Assembly (NCBI GenBank): GCA_963723765.1 | Contig: CAVRSD010000005.1 | Location: forward strand, 1-64,000 | DNA from: DATBAX01 sp963723765 | Lineage (GTDB): Bacteria; Acidobacteriota; Terriglobia; Terriglobales; Acidobacteriaceae | Length of the DNA stretch: 64,000 nt | Direction: 5' to 3' | In this document: positions 26,853 to 35,995 of the stretch, one piece after another | Layout of the letters: each line of letters opens with the position of its first letter | Position numbering within the stretch: position 1 is the stretch's first letter | The notes under the pieces: generated by a model | Databases searched by the model: none | The model's input: the letters and a program-made list of their open reading frames with translations, nothing else | What the model was told of the DNA's origin: nothing | Translations under genes and position numbers: made by a program

Positions 26853-27806
26853 GTGATAATGATGTCAATCATGGTTAGAATCAAACCCAGAGCGCGAATT
26901 TCCTTGCTGGGAATTGCCGCGGCGATGTTTGTTCTATGGTTTGCCTCAGCCGCATTAGGCCAGCAAACCGCCAGGCGCCTCATCCTTAAAGACGGCTCCT
27001 ATCAATTGGTTACGAAGTACGAGATCAAGGGCGACCGGGTTCGCTATCTCAGCGCCGAGCGCAATGAATGGGAGGAGCTTCCCAATTCTCTGGTGGATTG
27101 GACGGCCACGCAAAACTTCGAAAAAGATCGCGCCGCCGGCGCTCCCGTGCCCGAAGCTGTGCAGCTCGACAAGGAAACGGCTGCCGACCGCGCCACCGAG
27201 GAAGCTAAATTGCCTCAGGTTGCACCTGGGTTGCGCGTCCCCTCAGACAGCGGAGTACTGTTGCTCGATACTTTCCAGAGCCAACCCCAACTGGTCGAAC
27301 TGCAGCAGAGCGGGGCAGAACTCACTGAAAATGGGAAACGAAGCATCTTTCGCACGGCTCTTGCCGGCGGCAAGCAAACCATCGAACTGAAAGGCCTACA
27401 CGCAAAAATCCAGTCCCATACCAGCCTGCCGGCGATTTACGTCAACCCGGATCAAGGCCGAGATCAGGAATCCGGCCCTCCTGCAGCGGTCGAATTGGCG
27501 TGGGACCGTTTCCATATCGTGCGCTTGCAGCTGAAACAGGACAAACGCATTATCGGTGACGTCAAAGTAGCCGCTACCGGCAAGGTCAGCCAGGGGCAGA
27601 ATGTTGTCGAGACTACAGCCGAAAAGCTGGTGGGCGGCTGGGTGAAAGTGACACCTAAAAGCGATCTCGCTCCGGGAGAATATGCAGTGGTCGAATTGCT
27701 CGGTAAGGAAGGGATGAACACCTATGTCTGGGACTTCGGCGTGGATCCGGCGGCTCCGGAAAATGCGGCGGCGATCAAGCCTGACCCTCCAGTAATCAAA
27801 CCCTAA
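26853..27806 (+). CDS. Exported protein of unknown function
   Basis: 317 residues. A signal peptide follows several possible Met starts (26853, 26862, 26871; hydrophobic core to SAALGQQ). The first mature segment LILKDGSYQLVTKYEIKGDRVRYLSAE resembles the short beta module found in many exported acidobacterial proteins that handle ill-defined ligands. A middle acidic stretch and a C-terminal beta-rich region follow. No catalytic motif is visible. It is divergent from pyrG, and a dispersed repeat follows its stop. I do not assign a function. Confidence 0.75.
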   Translation: MIMMSIMVRIKPRARISLLGIAAAMFVLWFASAALGQQTARRLILKDGSYQLVTKYEIKGDRVRYLSAERNEWEELPNSLVDWTATQNFEKDRAAGAPVPEAVQLDKETAADRATEEAKLPQVAPGLRVPSDSGVLLLDTFQSQPQLVELQQSGAELTENGKRSIFRTALAGGKQTIELKGLHAKIQSHTSLPAIYVNPDQGRDQESGPPAAVELAWDRFHIVRLQLKQDKRIIGDVKVAATGKVSQGQNVVETTAEKLVGGWVKVTPKSDLAPGEYAVVELLGKEGMNTYVWDFGVDPAAPENAAAIKPDPPVIKP

Positions 27807-27810
27807 CCCT

Positions 27811-27955
27811 TGTCATCCTGAGCGAAGAAACTTCAGTGCAGTGGAGTTTCCTCGCAGTCGAAAGACCCTGCCGCAAGCAGACTGCTGGGTATAGGGGTCC
27901 TTCGACTCCGTGAGTCCGCTCGCAAGCGAGCGGACTCACTGCGCTCAGGATGACA
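27811..27955. repeat. 145-bp dispersed inverted-repeat element
   Basis: Fourteen-base perfect terminal inverted repeats, TGTCATCCTGAGCG (27811-27824) and CGCTCAGGATGACA (27942-27955), enclose a second perfect hairpin, GTGAGTCCGCTCG/CGAGCGGACTCAC (27910-27922, 27927-27939). Elements with the end TGTCATCCTGAGCG are common non-coding repeats in acidobacterial genomes. There is no coding capacity, so any spread would need a transposase from elsewhere. Confidence 0.8.
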
Positions 27956-27961
27956 GAATGG

Positions 27962-29419
27962 TTAGAGCTTTTCTGCTTCTTCCTGAATTCGCTTCCACGC
28001 ATTCTCTACGTGCCGGGCCTGGGTGTTCGCTTGTCCGACACATAACCGAAGTGTGATCTTGTCATGTAACTTCGTGTGCGTGAGGTAAAGATCGCCGCTG
28101 CGATTCAGGCGATCCATGATCGTTTGATTCGCCATATCGCCGCCTTTGTGACGGAAGCAGATTAGATTCAACGGAACCGGTGCGGCCAGTTCAAAGCGTT
28201 CGTCTTTTTTTACCCACTGCGAAAATTGTTGCGCCAACTTCACATGCTCGCGAATGTGATGCTGCAAGCCCTCGATTCCATAATGGCGAATCACGAACCA
28301 CAACTTGAGCGAGCGGAAGCGGCGGCCCAGCGGTATTTGCCAGTCACGATAGTCAAATACCGCGCCTGATTCCGTCGCTTTGTTGCGCAGGTACTCAGGC
28401 AGAATGCTCAAAGTCTGAATCAGCGCTTTGCGATCAGCCACGTAGAAGCAACTGCAATCGAAGTTGGTGAACATCCACTTATGCGGATTGAAGCAGTAGC
28501 TGTCGGCAAGTTCCATTCCGGCGTGTGTGTGACGGAACTCGGGACAAAGTGCTGCCGTCCCTGACATGGCGGCATCCACGTGCAACCACAAGTTTTGCTC
28601 ACGGCAGATGCGGCCAATCTCCGGAATCGGGTCAATGGCATTCGAGGAAGTGGTCCCGATCGTTGCGCAAACAAAAAATGGAATAAGCCCGCTGCGCCGG
28701 TCGGCTTCGATCTGCCTGGCTAATTCGTCGGCACGCATGGCGAAGTTTTCGTCGACGCCGATCAGCCGCAGATTCTTTAATCCGATTCCCGCGATCTGCA
28801 CTGCTTTCTCAATTGAAGAATGCGCCTGCGACGATGTATATGCGACTAGCTTCCCGTCGCAACCCTGCTGGTTGCTGACGAAATTCGTAGCGCGTTCCCG
28901 CGCCGCAAGCAGCGCACAGAGCGAAGCGCTGGAGGCCGTATCCTGAATCACACCGCCGCCGGTGCGCGTGGACAAGAACTTCTGCGGCAGATCAAGCATG
29001 TTTACCAGCCAGTCGAGTACATGCGTCTCCAGTTCCGTACCCGCAGGACTCGTTGCCCAGAGCATGCCCTGCACGCCCAGGCCGGAGGAAAGCAAATCAC
29101 CGAGGATGGAAGGCGCGGAAGCGCCCGTAGGAAAGTAAGCAAAGAAATTCGGCGACTGCCAGTGGGTAATCCCGGGAAGAATAAGTTTTTCGATGTCACC
29201 GAGAATTGCCTCGAAAGACTCGCCTTTAGCGGGAGGATTCGTAGGCAACGAGCTCCGGATCTGCCCCGTCTCAACTCGGGAAAGCACCGGATAAGACTCA
29301 ATGCGCGCAGAGTAATCGGCGATCCAGTCCACCATCGCGTGGCCTTGACGGCGAAACTCGTCGGGCGTCATGTGAAAACTTCTTTCTTCTGGCATAGATG
29401 TCATTTTAAGCAGATTCAA
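27962..29419 (-). CDS. PLP-dependent amino acid decarboxylase (group II, AADC-like)
   Basis: 485 residues of the aromatic-L-amino-acid/tyrosine/glutamate decarboxylase family. PLP-binding Lys sits in FNPHKWMF. Other marks are the GGGVIQDTASSA turn, AHSSIEKA, and LHVDAAMSGTA with the Asp that contacts the pyridine ring. These proteins decarboxylate or oxidatively deaminate aromatic or other amino acids. The exact substrate cannot be read from sequence. The start could be the Met at 29419 or one of two Met codons within the next 16 codons. It lies just downstream of a methyltransferase on the same strand. Confidence 0.88.
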   Translation of the reverse strand: MNLLKMTSMPEERSFHMTPDEFRRQGHAMVDWIADYSARIESYPVLSRVETGQIRSSLPTNPPAKGESFEAILGDIEKLILPGITHWQSPNFFAYFPTGASAPSILGDLLSSGLGVQGMLWATSPAGTELETHVLDWLVNMLDLPQKFLSTRTGGGVIQDTASSASLCALLAARERATNFVSNQQGCDGKLVAYTSSQAHSSIEKAVQIAGIGLKNLRLIGVDENFAMRADELARQIEADRRSGLIPFFVCATIGTTSSNAIDPIPEIGRICREQNLWLHVDAAMSGTAALCPEFRHTHAGMELADSYCFNPHKWMFTNFDCSCFYVADRKALIQTLSILPEYLRNKATESGAVFDYRDWQIPLGRRFRSLKLWFVIRHYGIEGLQHHIREHVKLAQQFSQWVKKDERFELAAPVPLNLICFRHKGGDMANQTIMDRLNRSGDLYLTHTKLHDKITLRLCVGQANTQARHVENAWKRIQEEAEKL

Positions 29420-29436
29420 AACGCAGTCTGAAACTC

Positions 29437-30207
29437 CTATTCCAGTTGTCCATAGAACACTTGCGTATCGTACTCGAAAGTCACGTGGCCATTGATCTGG
29501 TCAGCATCATAGATTCTTCGCAACTCCACCAACATCGGCCCGTAATTCGGATGGCCTGACTGCGGCGCATAGGAAGAAGAGAGCAGCCTGCCCTCCAGCG
29601 CAGGATAATCAAATTCCTGGTACATCTCGAACCTGCGAACTTGAAAGGAAGACGATCCAAACAAAGCTTTAGCCGAGCGGTCTGCACCTTGATGCCGCAC
29701 TTCCAGATAATCCGTGCCGTAAGTGATGACCAGGTTCTCATAGTTGCGGGCGAACGGAGTGGCATCGAGGCGTCGATCATTCCAAACCAGCGCCAGCCAT
29801 GCCTCGGGCTTGAGGATGCGCAGAAACTCAAGCCTAGCCTTGCCGCAGTCGAACCAATGCGCTGCCTGGGCAGCGGTAATGATGTCGATACTGTGATCGG
29901 GGAGAGTCGTCTCCTCAGCCGTCCCAGCCACGCTGGTAAATCGGGGATACGATTTCAAGAACTCCTCGCCTGCCCGGCGCATATCGTCATTTGGCTCAAC
30001 TCCAATGACGCGATTCCCATCCTCGAGCAGCATCTGCGTAAAAATACCCGTGCCGAAGGCGATCTCTGCAATCACTGAGTCGCGTGCGAGGCCGCATTCC
30101 TTCTTCAGCAATTCGAGTATCTCCGGCGGATAGCCGGGCCGGTAGCGAACGTAATTCTCAACGCGCGAGGAGAATCGCTGAGTGGAATCCTTGATCGGCA
30201 TACTCAT
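29437..30207 (-). CDS. Class I SAM-dependent methyltransferase
   Basis: 256 residues. It opens RFSSRVENYVRYRPGYP, typical of the Methyltransf_11/UbiE-like family with an N-terminal YxxxRPxYP motif. Motif I IAEIAFGTGIFTQML and post-I VIGVEPNDDM hold the AdoMet site, and AAQAAHWFD is a later conserved patch. Substrate unknown. It is upstream of the PLP decarboxylase by 17 bases in the same direction, so they may form an operon. It is divergent from proB. Confidence 0.85.
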   Translation of the reverse strand: MSMPIKDSTQRFSSRVENYVRYRPGYPPEILELLKKECGLARDSVIAEIAFGTGIFTQMLLEDGNRVIGVEPNDDMRRAGEEFLKSYPRFTSVAGTAEETTLPDHSIDIITAAQAAHWFDCGKARLEFLRILKPEAWLALVWNDRRLDATPFARNYENLVITYGTDYLEVRHQGADRSAKALFGSSSFQVRRFEMYQEFDYPALEGRLLSSSYAPQSGHPNYGPMLVELRRIYDADQINGHVTFEYDTQVFYGQLE

Positions 30208-30264
30208 AGTTTAGCGCTTGCCCACTGCCCAAACCTCGCCGGACTTGCTAAATTAACAGTACCC

Positions 30265-31017
30265 ATGCGCCTCGTCGTCAAAGTCGGTACCAGCCTTATC
30301 GCCCCCGGTGGACGGATCGATACCACCAGCATGCGAACGCTGGTCGATCAACTCGATCTTTCGCGGCATGAATACTTGATTGTCACCTCAGGCGCGATTG
30401 CCTCAGGCATGGCCAATCTAGGACTGACCGCAAAACCGACCAGCGTACCCCTGATGCAGGCTTGCGCCGCCGTTGGACAAAGCGCGCTCATGCACACCTA
30501 TCAGCAACTTTTTTTCGGCAAGAAGGTCGTATCTCAGCTGCTGCTGTCGAGTGACGACTTCACTTCGCCGATCCGGTACCAAAACCTACAGAACGCTCTG
30601 CACGAATTGCTGAAGCTGGGAGTGGTGCCGGTAGTCAACGAGAATGACACGGTGTCGGTCCGCGAATTGGCGGGCGCGTTCGGCGATAACGACGAACTCA
30701 GCGCTCTGCTAGCCACTGCGGTGAAAGCCGACTGGCTGCTGCTTCTGACCGATGTTGACGGATTTTACGTTCCCAACGGCAAGCGCCCGCGCCTGCTGCG
30801 TACCGTGCGCAAACTGACTCCACAAATGGAAGCCGAGTGCAACGGCAAGAGCAAGCTGGGCACGGGAGGCATGCGCTCGAAACTGCGCGCCGCCAAAGTG
30901 GCAAGCGAAGCCGGAGTCAACGTGGCCATTGTGAATGGACACCACGCGCATGCGATTTCCTGGGCCATCGAACGCAAAATCGGCACTTATTTCCCGCCGC
31001 AGCGCGGAGCTTCATGA
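30265..31017 (+). CDS. proB: Glutamate 5-kinase, kinase domain only
   Basis: 250 residues. ProB phosphorylates glutamate, the first committed step of proline synthesis. The amino-acid-kinase fold is complete: VVKVGTSLI, the SGAIASGM loop, NENDTVS, FGDNDELSA and GTGGMRSKL. The C-terminal PUA domain of the long form (367 residues in E. coli) is absent; the protein ends cleanly after GTYFPP, and the stop is followed after one base by proA. This is a natural short form rather than a break. PUA loss may alter feedback by proline. Confidence 0.93.
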   Translation: MRLVVKVGTSLIAPGGRIDTTSMRTLVDQLDLSRHEYLIVTSGAIASGMANLGLTAKPTSVPLMQACAAVGQSALMHTYQQLFFGKKVVSQLLLSSDDFTSPIRYQNLQNALHELLKLGVVPVVNENDTVSVRELAGAFGDNDELSALLATAVKADWLLLLTDVDGFYVPNGKRPRLLRTVRKLTPQMEAECNGKSKLGTGGMRSKLRAAKVASEAGVNVAIVNGHHAHAISWAIERKIGTYFPPQRGAS

Positions 31018-31018
31018 A

Positions 31019-32275
31019 ATGACGCCCACTGTGACTACTTCTCTATCCACCGGCGAAAAGCTCCTGCGGGCACGCGAGGCGTCCTCGCGGCTGGCGCAGC
31101 TATCTACTGCGCAGAAGAACGCCATCCTCATGGTCATGGCTGGCGCGCTTGAGGCGAACGCTGAAAGCATTATTGAAGCCAATCGCATCGATCTCGAGTC
31201 TTCAGGACTGACCGGGGCCATGCGAGATCGTCTTTTATTGAATGCCGACCGCGTTCGCTTGATGGCCGCTGGGGTGCGCGACGTGGCCAAGCTCCCTGAT
31301 CCAACTTTCGAAACACTGGCAGAATGGTTGCGTCCGAATGGGCTGCGCATACGCAAAATTCGAGTGCCGCTGGGAGTTGTTGGCATCATTTACGAATCAC
31401 GACCCAATGTCACCGTGGATACTGTTGCACTGACCTTCAAAACGGGCAATGCGGTCGTGCTACGGGGAGGCAAAGAAGCAGCCCACAGCAATCGCCGGCT
31501 GGTGGAAATCCTGACTCAAGTGGTGGGTGTACCTGAGGGCGCCATCGAGCTGCTCGATTCGAGTACTCGCGATTCTGTCCACGAACTCATCAAAGCCCGC
31601 GGACTGATCGATGTAGTGATTCCCCGCGGCGGCGCTGAATTGATTTCTTTTGTGACCGAAAACGCGACCGTTCCTGTAATTGAAACCGGCGCCGGCAATT
31701 GCCACATTTTTGTGGACGATTCGGCCGATCCCGATATGGCCGACGGCATCGTGATCAACGCCAAGACGCAACGTCCGTCGGTGTGTAACTCTGCGGAGAA
31801 ACTGCTGGTACATGAGGGGATCGCGGCAAAATATATTCCTAGAATTGTAAAAAAACTAATGGATAACGGCGTAGAAGTGCGCGGTGATGACGCCACTCTG
31901 CGACTTGCGACAGGAATGAATGTAGTTCCTGCGACGGCTTCCGATTGGGGAGAAGAATATTTGCGACTGTGCATGGCCGTCCGCGTCGTTTCTGGAGTGG
32001 ATGAAGCCATCGCCCACATCAATCGCTATTCGACAAAGCATTCGGAAGCCATCGTTACCTATGACGAAGAACACGCGCGGCGCTTTCTCCGCCAGGTCGA
32101 TTCTGCGGCGGTGTACTGGAACGCCTCCACGCGCTTTTCCGACGGCGGAGAGTTCGGCTTCGGCGCCGAGATGGGGATCAGCACACAAAAGCTGCACTGC
32201 CGCGGGCCGTTCGCGTTGGCGGAACTCACTTCCACCAAGTACGAAGTGATTGGAAATGGGCAAGTCAGAAATTAA
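31019..32275 (+). CDS. proA: Glutamate-5-semialdehyde dehydrogenase (gamma-glutamyl phosphate reductase)
   Basis: 418 residues starting MTPTVTT at 31019, one base after the proB stop; the upstream open frame overlaps proB and is rejected. ProA reduces gamma-glutamyl phosphate with NADPH to the semialdehyde that cyclises toward proline. It is an aldehyde-dehydrogenase-fold enzyme: RIRKIRVPLGVVG, ALRGG-like VVLRGGKEA, IETGAGNCH and the catalytic Cys in RPSVCNSAEK. Length equals typical ProA. ProA and ProB form a complex, consistent with the tight spacing. Confidence 0.95.
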   Translation: MTPTVTTSLSTGEKLLRAREASSRLAQLSTAQKNAILMVMAGALEANAESIIEANRIDLESSGLTGAMRDRLLLNADRVRLMAAGVRDVAKLPDPTFETLAEWLRPNGLRIRKIRVPLGVVGIIYESRPNVTVDTVALTFKTGNAVVLRGGKEAAHSNRRLVEILTQVVGVPEGAIELLDSSTRDSVHELIKARGLIDVVIPRGGAELISFVTENATVPVIETGAGNCHIFVDDSADPDMADGIVINAKTQRPSVCNSAEKLLVHEGIAAKYIPRIVKKLMDNGVEVRGDDATLRLATGMNVVPATASDWGEEYLRLCMAVRVVSGVDEAIAHINRYSTKHSEAIVTYDEEHARRFLRQVDSAAVYWNASTRFSDGGEFGFGAEMGISTQKLHCRGPFALAELTSTKYEVIGNGQVRN

Positions 32276-32373
32276 GTGGGATTCTCTCAAAACTACCAAC
32301 TATCGCTTCTTCCCTGGCGCAAGGCCTGTTTGGACAATTAGGAATGTCCTCCCGGCCTAATTCAAAGGCTTTG

Positions 32374-33774
32374 TCAGGCGTGGACGCGGCGTCCGGCTGT
32401 CGCGCTTCCCGGCAGGAAACCGAGTGTAGGATTATCAGGGAAGTTCTGCAAGTTGGGAAAGATCGACGGTAGAGCGGTGGTGGGTACACCGAACCATTGT
32501 GCCAATGTCGCGCCGTACTGATCGAGCGATGTAGTTGGAATCCAGCGCCCTTCCGCGCCGGCGTCATCGGGTCCGCCCAGGACCTGCGTCGGGAACGTAC
32601 CGTAGAAGTCGCCACCGGCCACGGCGCCGCCCATCACCAGGTGATGGCTGCCCCAGGCATGATCGCTGCCGGAAGAGCTGTCGGGCTGGAAGGTCCGCGC
32701 GAAATCCGACATGGTGAACGTCAGCACCTGCTCGGGGATGCCCAGCTCAATGCTCGCCTGATAGAAAGCATTCATGGACTCGTCAAGATCGGCTAAGAGC
32801 CCATTCTGCGTGGTCAACTGAGCGCTATGGGTGTCGAAACCACCGCTTGACACGAAGAAGATTTGGCGAGGTAATCCCAGAGCAGTGCGCACCTGAATAA
32901 TTTGGGCCACTTCTTTGAGTTGTCCGCCTAGGGCGCTCTTGGGAAACTTTGTCTTTAAGGCGGAACCGGTCCCCAGGGCGGTGGCCAGGGTCTGGGCGTT
33001 CTGAAGAGCGGTTGAGGTTGTGTTGCTCGCCGCCTGAATCAGCGTTAGTCCGTCTTCAAAGGTCAACAGCGACTGAAAAGCCGACAGACGAGCTTGGTCT
33101 GCGGCAGAATGCGAAAACCCCGTCAACGACTGAGTCGGGTCGCCGCTGGTCTGCAAAGGAAGCGCGACCAACCCCTGCGCGAAAACGTTGACGCCTGCCA
33201 GAGAAACCAACATCGGAAAATTGGCGCTACCGTAGATAGCTTGCATTTGGTCAGCAATCAGCCCGCCCCAACCTACGTTGGGTGCATATGCGTATCGCAG
33301 CGTGTCCGTCTGCATTTGCTGCTGCTGGTCGGCATGCGAAAAGAGATTCTGAGGCACATTCACCTGGTTGTTCTGATACTGGGCGCGAGTGGTGGGCTGC
33401 ACCAGCGTGCCGGTGTTAATCACGGCCGCCAACTGGCCTCCGGCGAAAAGGCTCTGCAGAGAACCGAACGTGGGATGAAAGGCGTATGGGGAACTAAGGC
33501 TTGTGGGCTGAATGGGCAACAGCGAGTTCTGTTTCAGAGCGAGATTGGCGCGCAGTTGGGCGTAGTTTGCATAATCGCTGCTGCTGTAGGGGATGATCAT
33601 GTTGTTGGCGTCATTGCCGCCAAACATGAAGATGCCGACCAGGGCCTTGTAGTCGCTGCCCTGAGCATACGCACTCATCATACCGAGCCGGTTGAGGCTG
33701 GAAGCAGCTGCCCCCGCCGCCGCTGCTGCACAGCAAGTCGTTCTCAGAAAACCGCGCCGTGTGATTCTAGGCAT
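32374..33774 (-). CDS. DUF1501 family exported protein (Tat signal)
   Basis: 466 residues beginning with the twin-arginine motif RRGFLR and an Ala-rich hydrophobic core (about 1-30), so it is exported folded. The body is DUF1501, a member of the alkaline phosphatase/sulfatase-like superfamily, with FMFGGNDANNMIIP near the mature start and a late FARTFQPD-GSDHAWG segment holding probable metal ligands. It is the second gene after DUF1800, 23 bases apart. The two families regularly occur together, and their joint activity is not established. Confidence 0.88.
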   Translation of the reverse strand: MPRITRRGFLRTTCCAAAAAGAAASSLNRLGMMSAYAQGSDYKALVGIFMFGGNDANNMIIPYSSSDYANYAQLRANLALKQNSLLPIQPTSLSSPYAFHPTFGSLQSLFAGGQLAAVINTGTLVQPTTRAQYQNNQVNVPQNLFSHADQQQQMQTDTLRYAYAPNVGWGGLIADQMQAIYGSANFPMLVSLAGVNVFAQGLVALPLQTSGDPTQSLTGFSHSAADQARLSAFQSLLTFEDGLTLIQAASNTTSTALQNAQTLATALGTGSALKTKFPKSALGGQLKEVAQIIQVRTALGLPRQIFFVSSGGFDTHSAQLTTQNGLLADLDESMNAFYQASIELGIPEQVLTFTMSDFARTFQPDSSSGSDHAWGSHHLVMGGAVAGGDFYGTFPTQVLGGPDDAGAEGRWIPTTSLDQYGATLAQWFGVPTTALPSIFPNLQNFPDNPTLGFLPGSATAGRRVHA

Positions 33775-33797
33775 ACGCCCTCCGGAAACTGCAGGTC

Positions 33798-35642
33798 CTA
33801 GTGTTCTATCTGAAACTGGTTTGAGCTTTCGACCAGGTAAAGCGCCGCCTGTGCGGTGCTCGTATTGTTGGTAAACGCCCCCGACGAGAGCGTATTAAAA
33901 AGCGTGCTGTACATATCGCTGGGCATCTCGCCATGCATCAGGTTGGTGTTCACCATGTTGAGCAGATTCCCAACATTGCCCGCCACATTGACATAGGCAG
34001 AGATATCAGTTGTCGTGTGGGGGCCGACGCTGCCGTAAATCAAGTCGTTGATGAAATTGACGCGCGAAATCGTGGTGTTGGCATTCAGAATCTTGAATTC
34101 GGGGCCGAGCAGCTGGGTGCCCGGCACTTGATTGTTCGGCGGATAGAAGTTGAATACGCTGGGAGAGAGAAATGGCGGCTGCAGCAGGCTGGTAGCGTAC
34201 GTGGTGAGGTTGACGCCGTCGGTAGTGGTATTCACCGCGCGCATGGCGGCCATCATATGGAGCAACGGTTCCCGAAGATGGCCATCGGAGGGCTGCACTT
34301 GCGAGGGATCATCGCCGCGGCGGGCTTCCGGATCCAGGAGAATTTGCGTAACAACGGCCGTCAAATTCCCGGCCACGCCAGTCCCGTCATTGTTGAATAC
34401 TTGGGCTACGCGGCTGACATAAGCGGGGCTGGGATTGCTGGTGACCAGTTTCTGGATCAGTTGCTGGCAAATAAATGGGGCCACGTTGGGATGAGTGAAA
34501 ATGTTCTGCAAGCCGGAATTGAGATCGTTCTGAATGTTGCCGCCCGCAGGAAGAGTTGTTCCATTCAATAACAGCTTTGAGCCCTGGTTGTAACTCTTTT
34601 GGAAAGGAAGCATGGGACCACTGAAATAGCGCCGGTTTAAGAAATGGGCCCTCCCATTTGGCGCGGGCGGATACGTCCAACCGGTAAAGAGGGCAGCGAA
34701 GCCTTCAATCGTAGGTTGCGCATAGGTTGGGATCGCGTTGCCATTTTGGTCGAGTACGGGAGTGCCGTCGAGATTGAGCTCTTCCAGACCAATGGTGAAC
34801 AATTGCATTACTTCCCGGGCGTAGTTCTCGTTGGGTGCGCAAATTTTGCACCCGTTGTTATTCGCCATATCGAGGTAGTAGCCCATGGAGGGGCTGATGG
34901 TGACGTCGTTCAGCAGGGTGGAGAAGTTGCCGAAAGCGTCGTTCTGCAGCATGTTCATCCAGAGGGTGAACTCCGTGGGGTCAATATCATTGAAATGTAC
35001 GGATTTCATGCCCGAAATCACCATGATTTCCGAGAACGCGAAAGCCACTCGCTGACGAAGCTGGTCCTGTCCCTGCATGGCGTTGACGAAAAACTGGTTT
35101 TGCAACACGGTCAAGTGTTGACCTGGAGCAGTAACAGGATAGGTTGAGATGGGCGCACTGAACTGTTGTTGCAAGAATGCCTGCAACCCGACCTGCTGCA
35201 CCTGGGCGATGGTCGTCGGCGTAGGTCCCCAACTGGATTGCTCGAGGAAGCGCGCGGCACTGATAGCGGAAGCCTGATTGACGGTAAGCGTGAAGTTTTG
35301 GGTTGCGTCCGGCGCGACTCCGTTCGATGCGGTGAACGTTATGCTGAACCCGCCGTTCGCAGTGGGTGTGCCGCTAATCGTGCCCGTCCCATCGCCATTA
35401 TCTTTAAAAGCGACTCCTACGGGCATTGGCCCAGTTTCGGTGAGGCTGGGCGTCGGAGAACCCGTGGTTGTCACAGTGAATGACCCCAGCGCTCCCACAA
35501 CGAATATCGTGCTGTTTACGCTGGTAATCGCTGGAGTGGTGTTTTGCGCGGCCGCACCGCTGCCCGACAGCATTAGCGCGGCAAGAAAGAATACGGAAAT
35601 TCGAAGAGAAGATGCTTGCTGGTACGCAATTTTCCAGATCAT
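33798..35642 (-). CDS. DUF1800 family exported protein with Ig-like domain
   Basis: 614 residues from the Met at 35642, chosen because it begins MIWKIAYQQ and a good signal peptide (to SGAAAQ); the open frame runs 41 codons further upstream without signal character. After it comes an Ig-like/putative-Ig module (about 35-125, PMPVGVAFKDNGDGT and GTPTANGGFSITFTASN). The DUF1800 domain then follows (ARFLEQSSWGPT; RVAFAFSEIMV; NENYAREVMQLFTIGL). Its biochemical role is unknown. It is the first gene of a pair with DUF1501. Confidence 0.86.
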   Translation of the reverse strand: MIWKIAYQQASSLRISVFFLAALMLSGSGAAAQNTTPAITSVNSTIFVVGALGSFTVTTTGSPTPSLTETGPMPVGVAFKDNGDGTGTISGTPTANGGFSITFTASNGVAPDATQNFTLTVNQASAISAARFLEQSSWGPTPTTIAQVQQVGLQAFLQQQFSAPISTYPVTAPGQHLTVLQNQFFVNAMQGQDQLRQRVAFAFSEIMVISGMKSVHFNDIDPTEFTLWMNMLQNDAFGNFSTLLNDVTISPSMGYYLDMANNNGCKICAPNENYAREVMQLFTIGLEELNLDGTPVLDQNGNAIPTYAQPTIEGFAALFTGWTYPPAPNGRAHFLNRRYFSGPMLPFQKSYNQGSKLLLNGTTLPAGGNIQNDLNSGLQNIFTHPNVAPFICQQLIQKLVTSNPSPAYVSRVAQVFNNDGTGVAGNLTAVVTQILLDPEARRGDDPSQVQPSDGHLREPLLHMMAAMRAVNTTTDGVNLTTYATSLLQPPFLSPSVFNFYPPNNQVPGTQLLGPEFKILNANTTISRVNFINDLIYGSVGPHTTTDISAYVNVAGNVGNLLNMVNTNLMHGEMPSDMYSTLFNTLSSGAFTNNTSTAQAALYLVESSNQFQIEH

Positions 35643-35995
35643 CGGCCACTCCAACGTGAAAACGATTAGCGTTCCAAGGGCGGCGTGTCGTGACCGGATT
35701 CTCTCCTTCCCGGTTCCCGGAAGTATCGATCCGATCAGTGGCAGGGAACATACACGCGCTGACAAGTCGTGTCAATCAGTATTCGGTCATTATTCGGTAT
35801 TAGTCTCTCGAGGAAAACGGCAAGAAGTAAGGCTACGGTCTTGATATACCAACAGATCCGGTCGAGGATTTCGGCAAAGTGTAAGTTCTTCCCGAACGGG
35901 TTTGTTCCATTTCTGTGGTATTCTTCCGCGAAAAATCAGCGGCAACATAAGTGCCCGCTGAACACCCTGTCGTGTAAAGAACGGAGTGGTTCAGA
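35643..35995. other. Intergenic region, 353 bp
   Basis: Divergent spacer. A short direct repeat of TATTCGGT occurs near 35785-35800. No gene or RNA motif is visible. CGGAG about ten bases before 35996 is the likely ribosome binding site of the next gene. Confidence 0.45.

Noticed and set aside
30265..31017. Truncated proB
   Set aside because: The kinase domain is complete and the stop abuts proA; lack of PUA is a known natural form.
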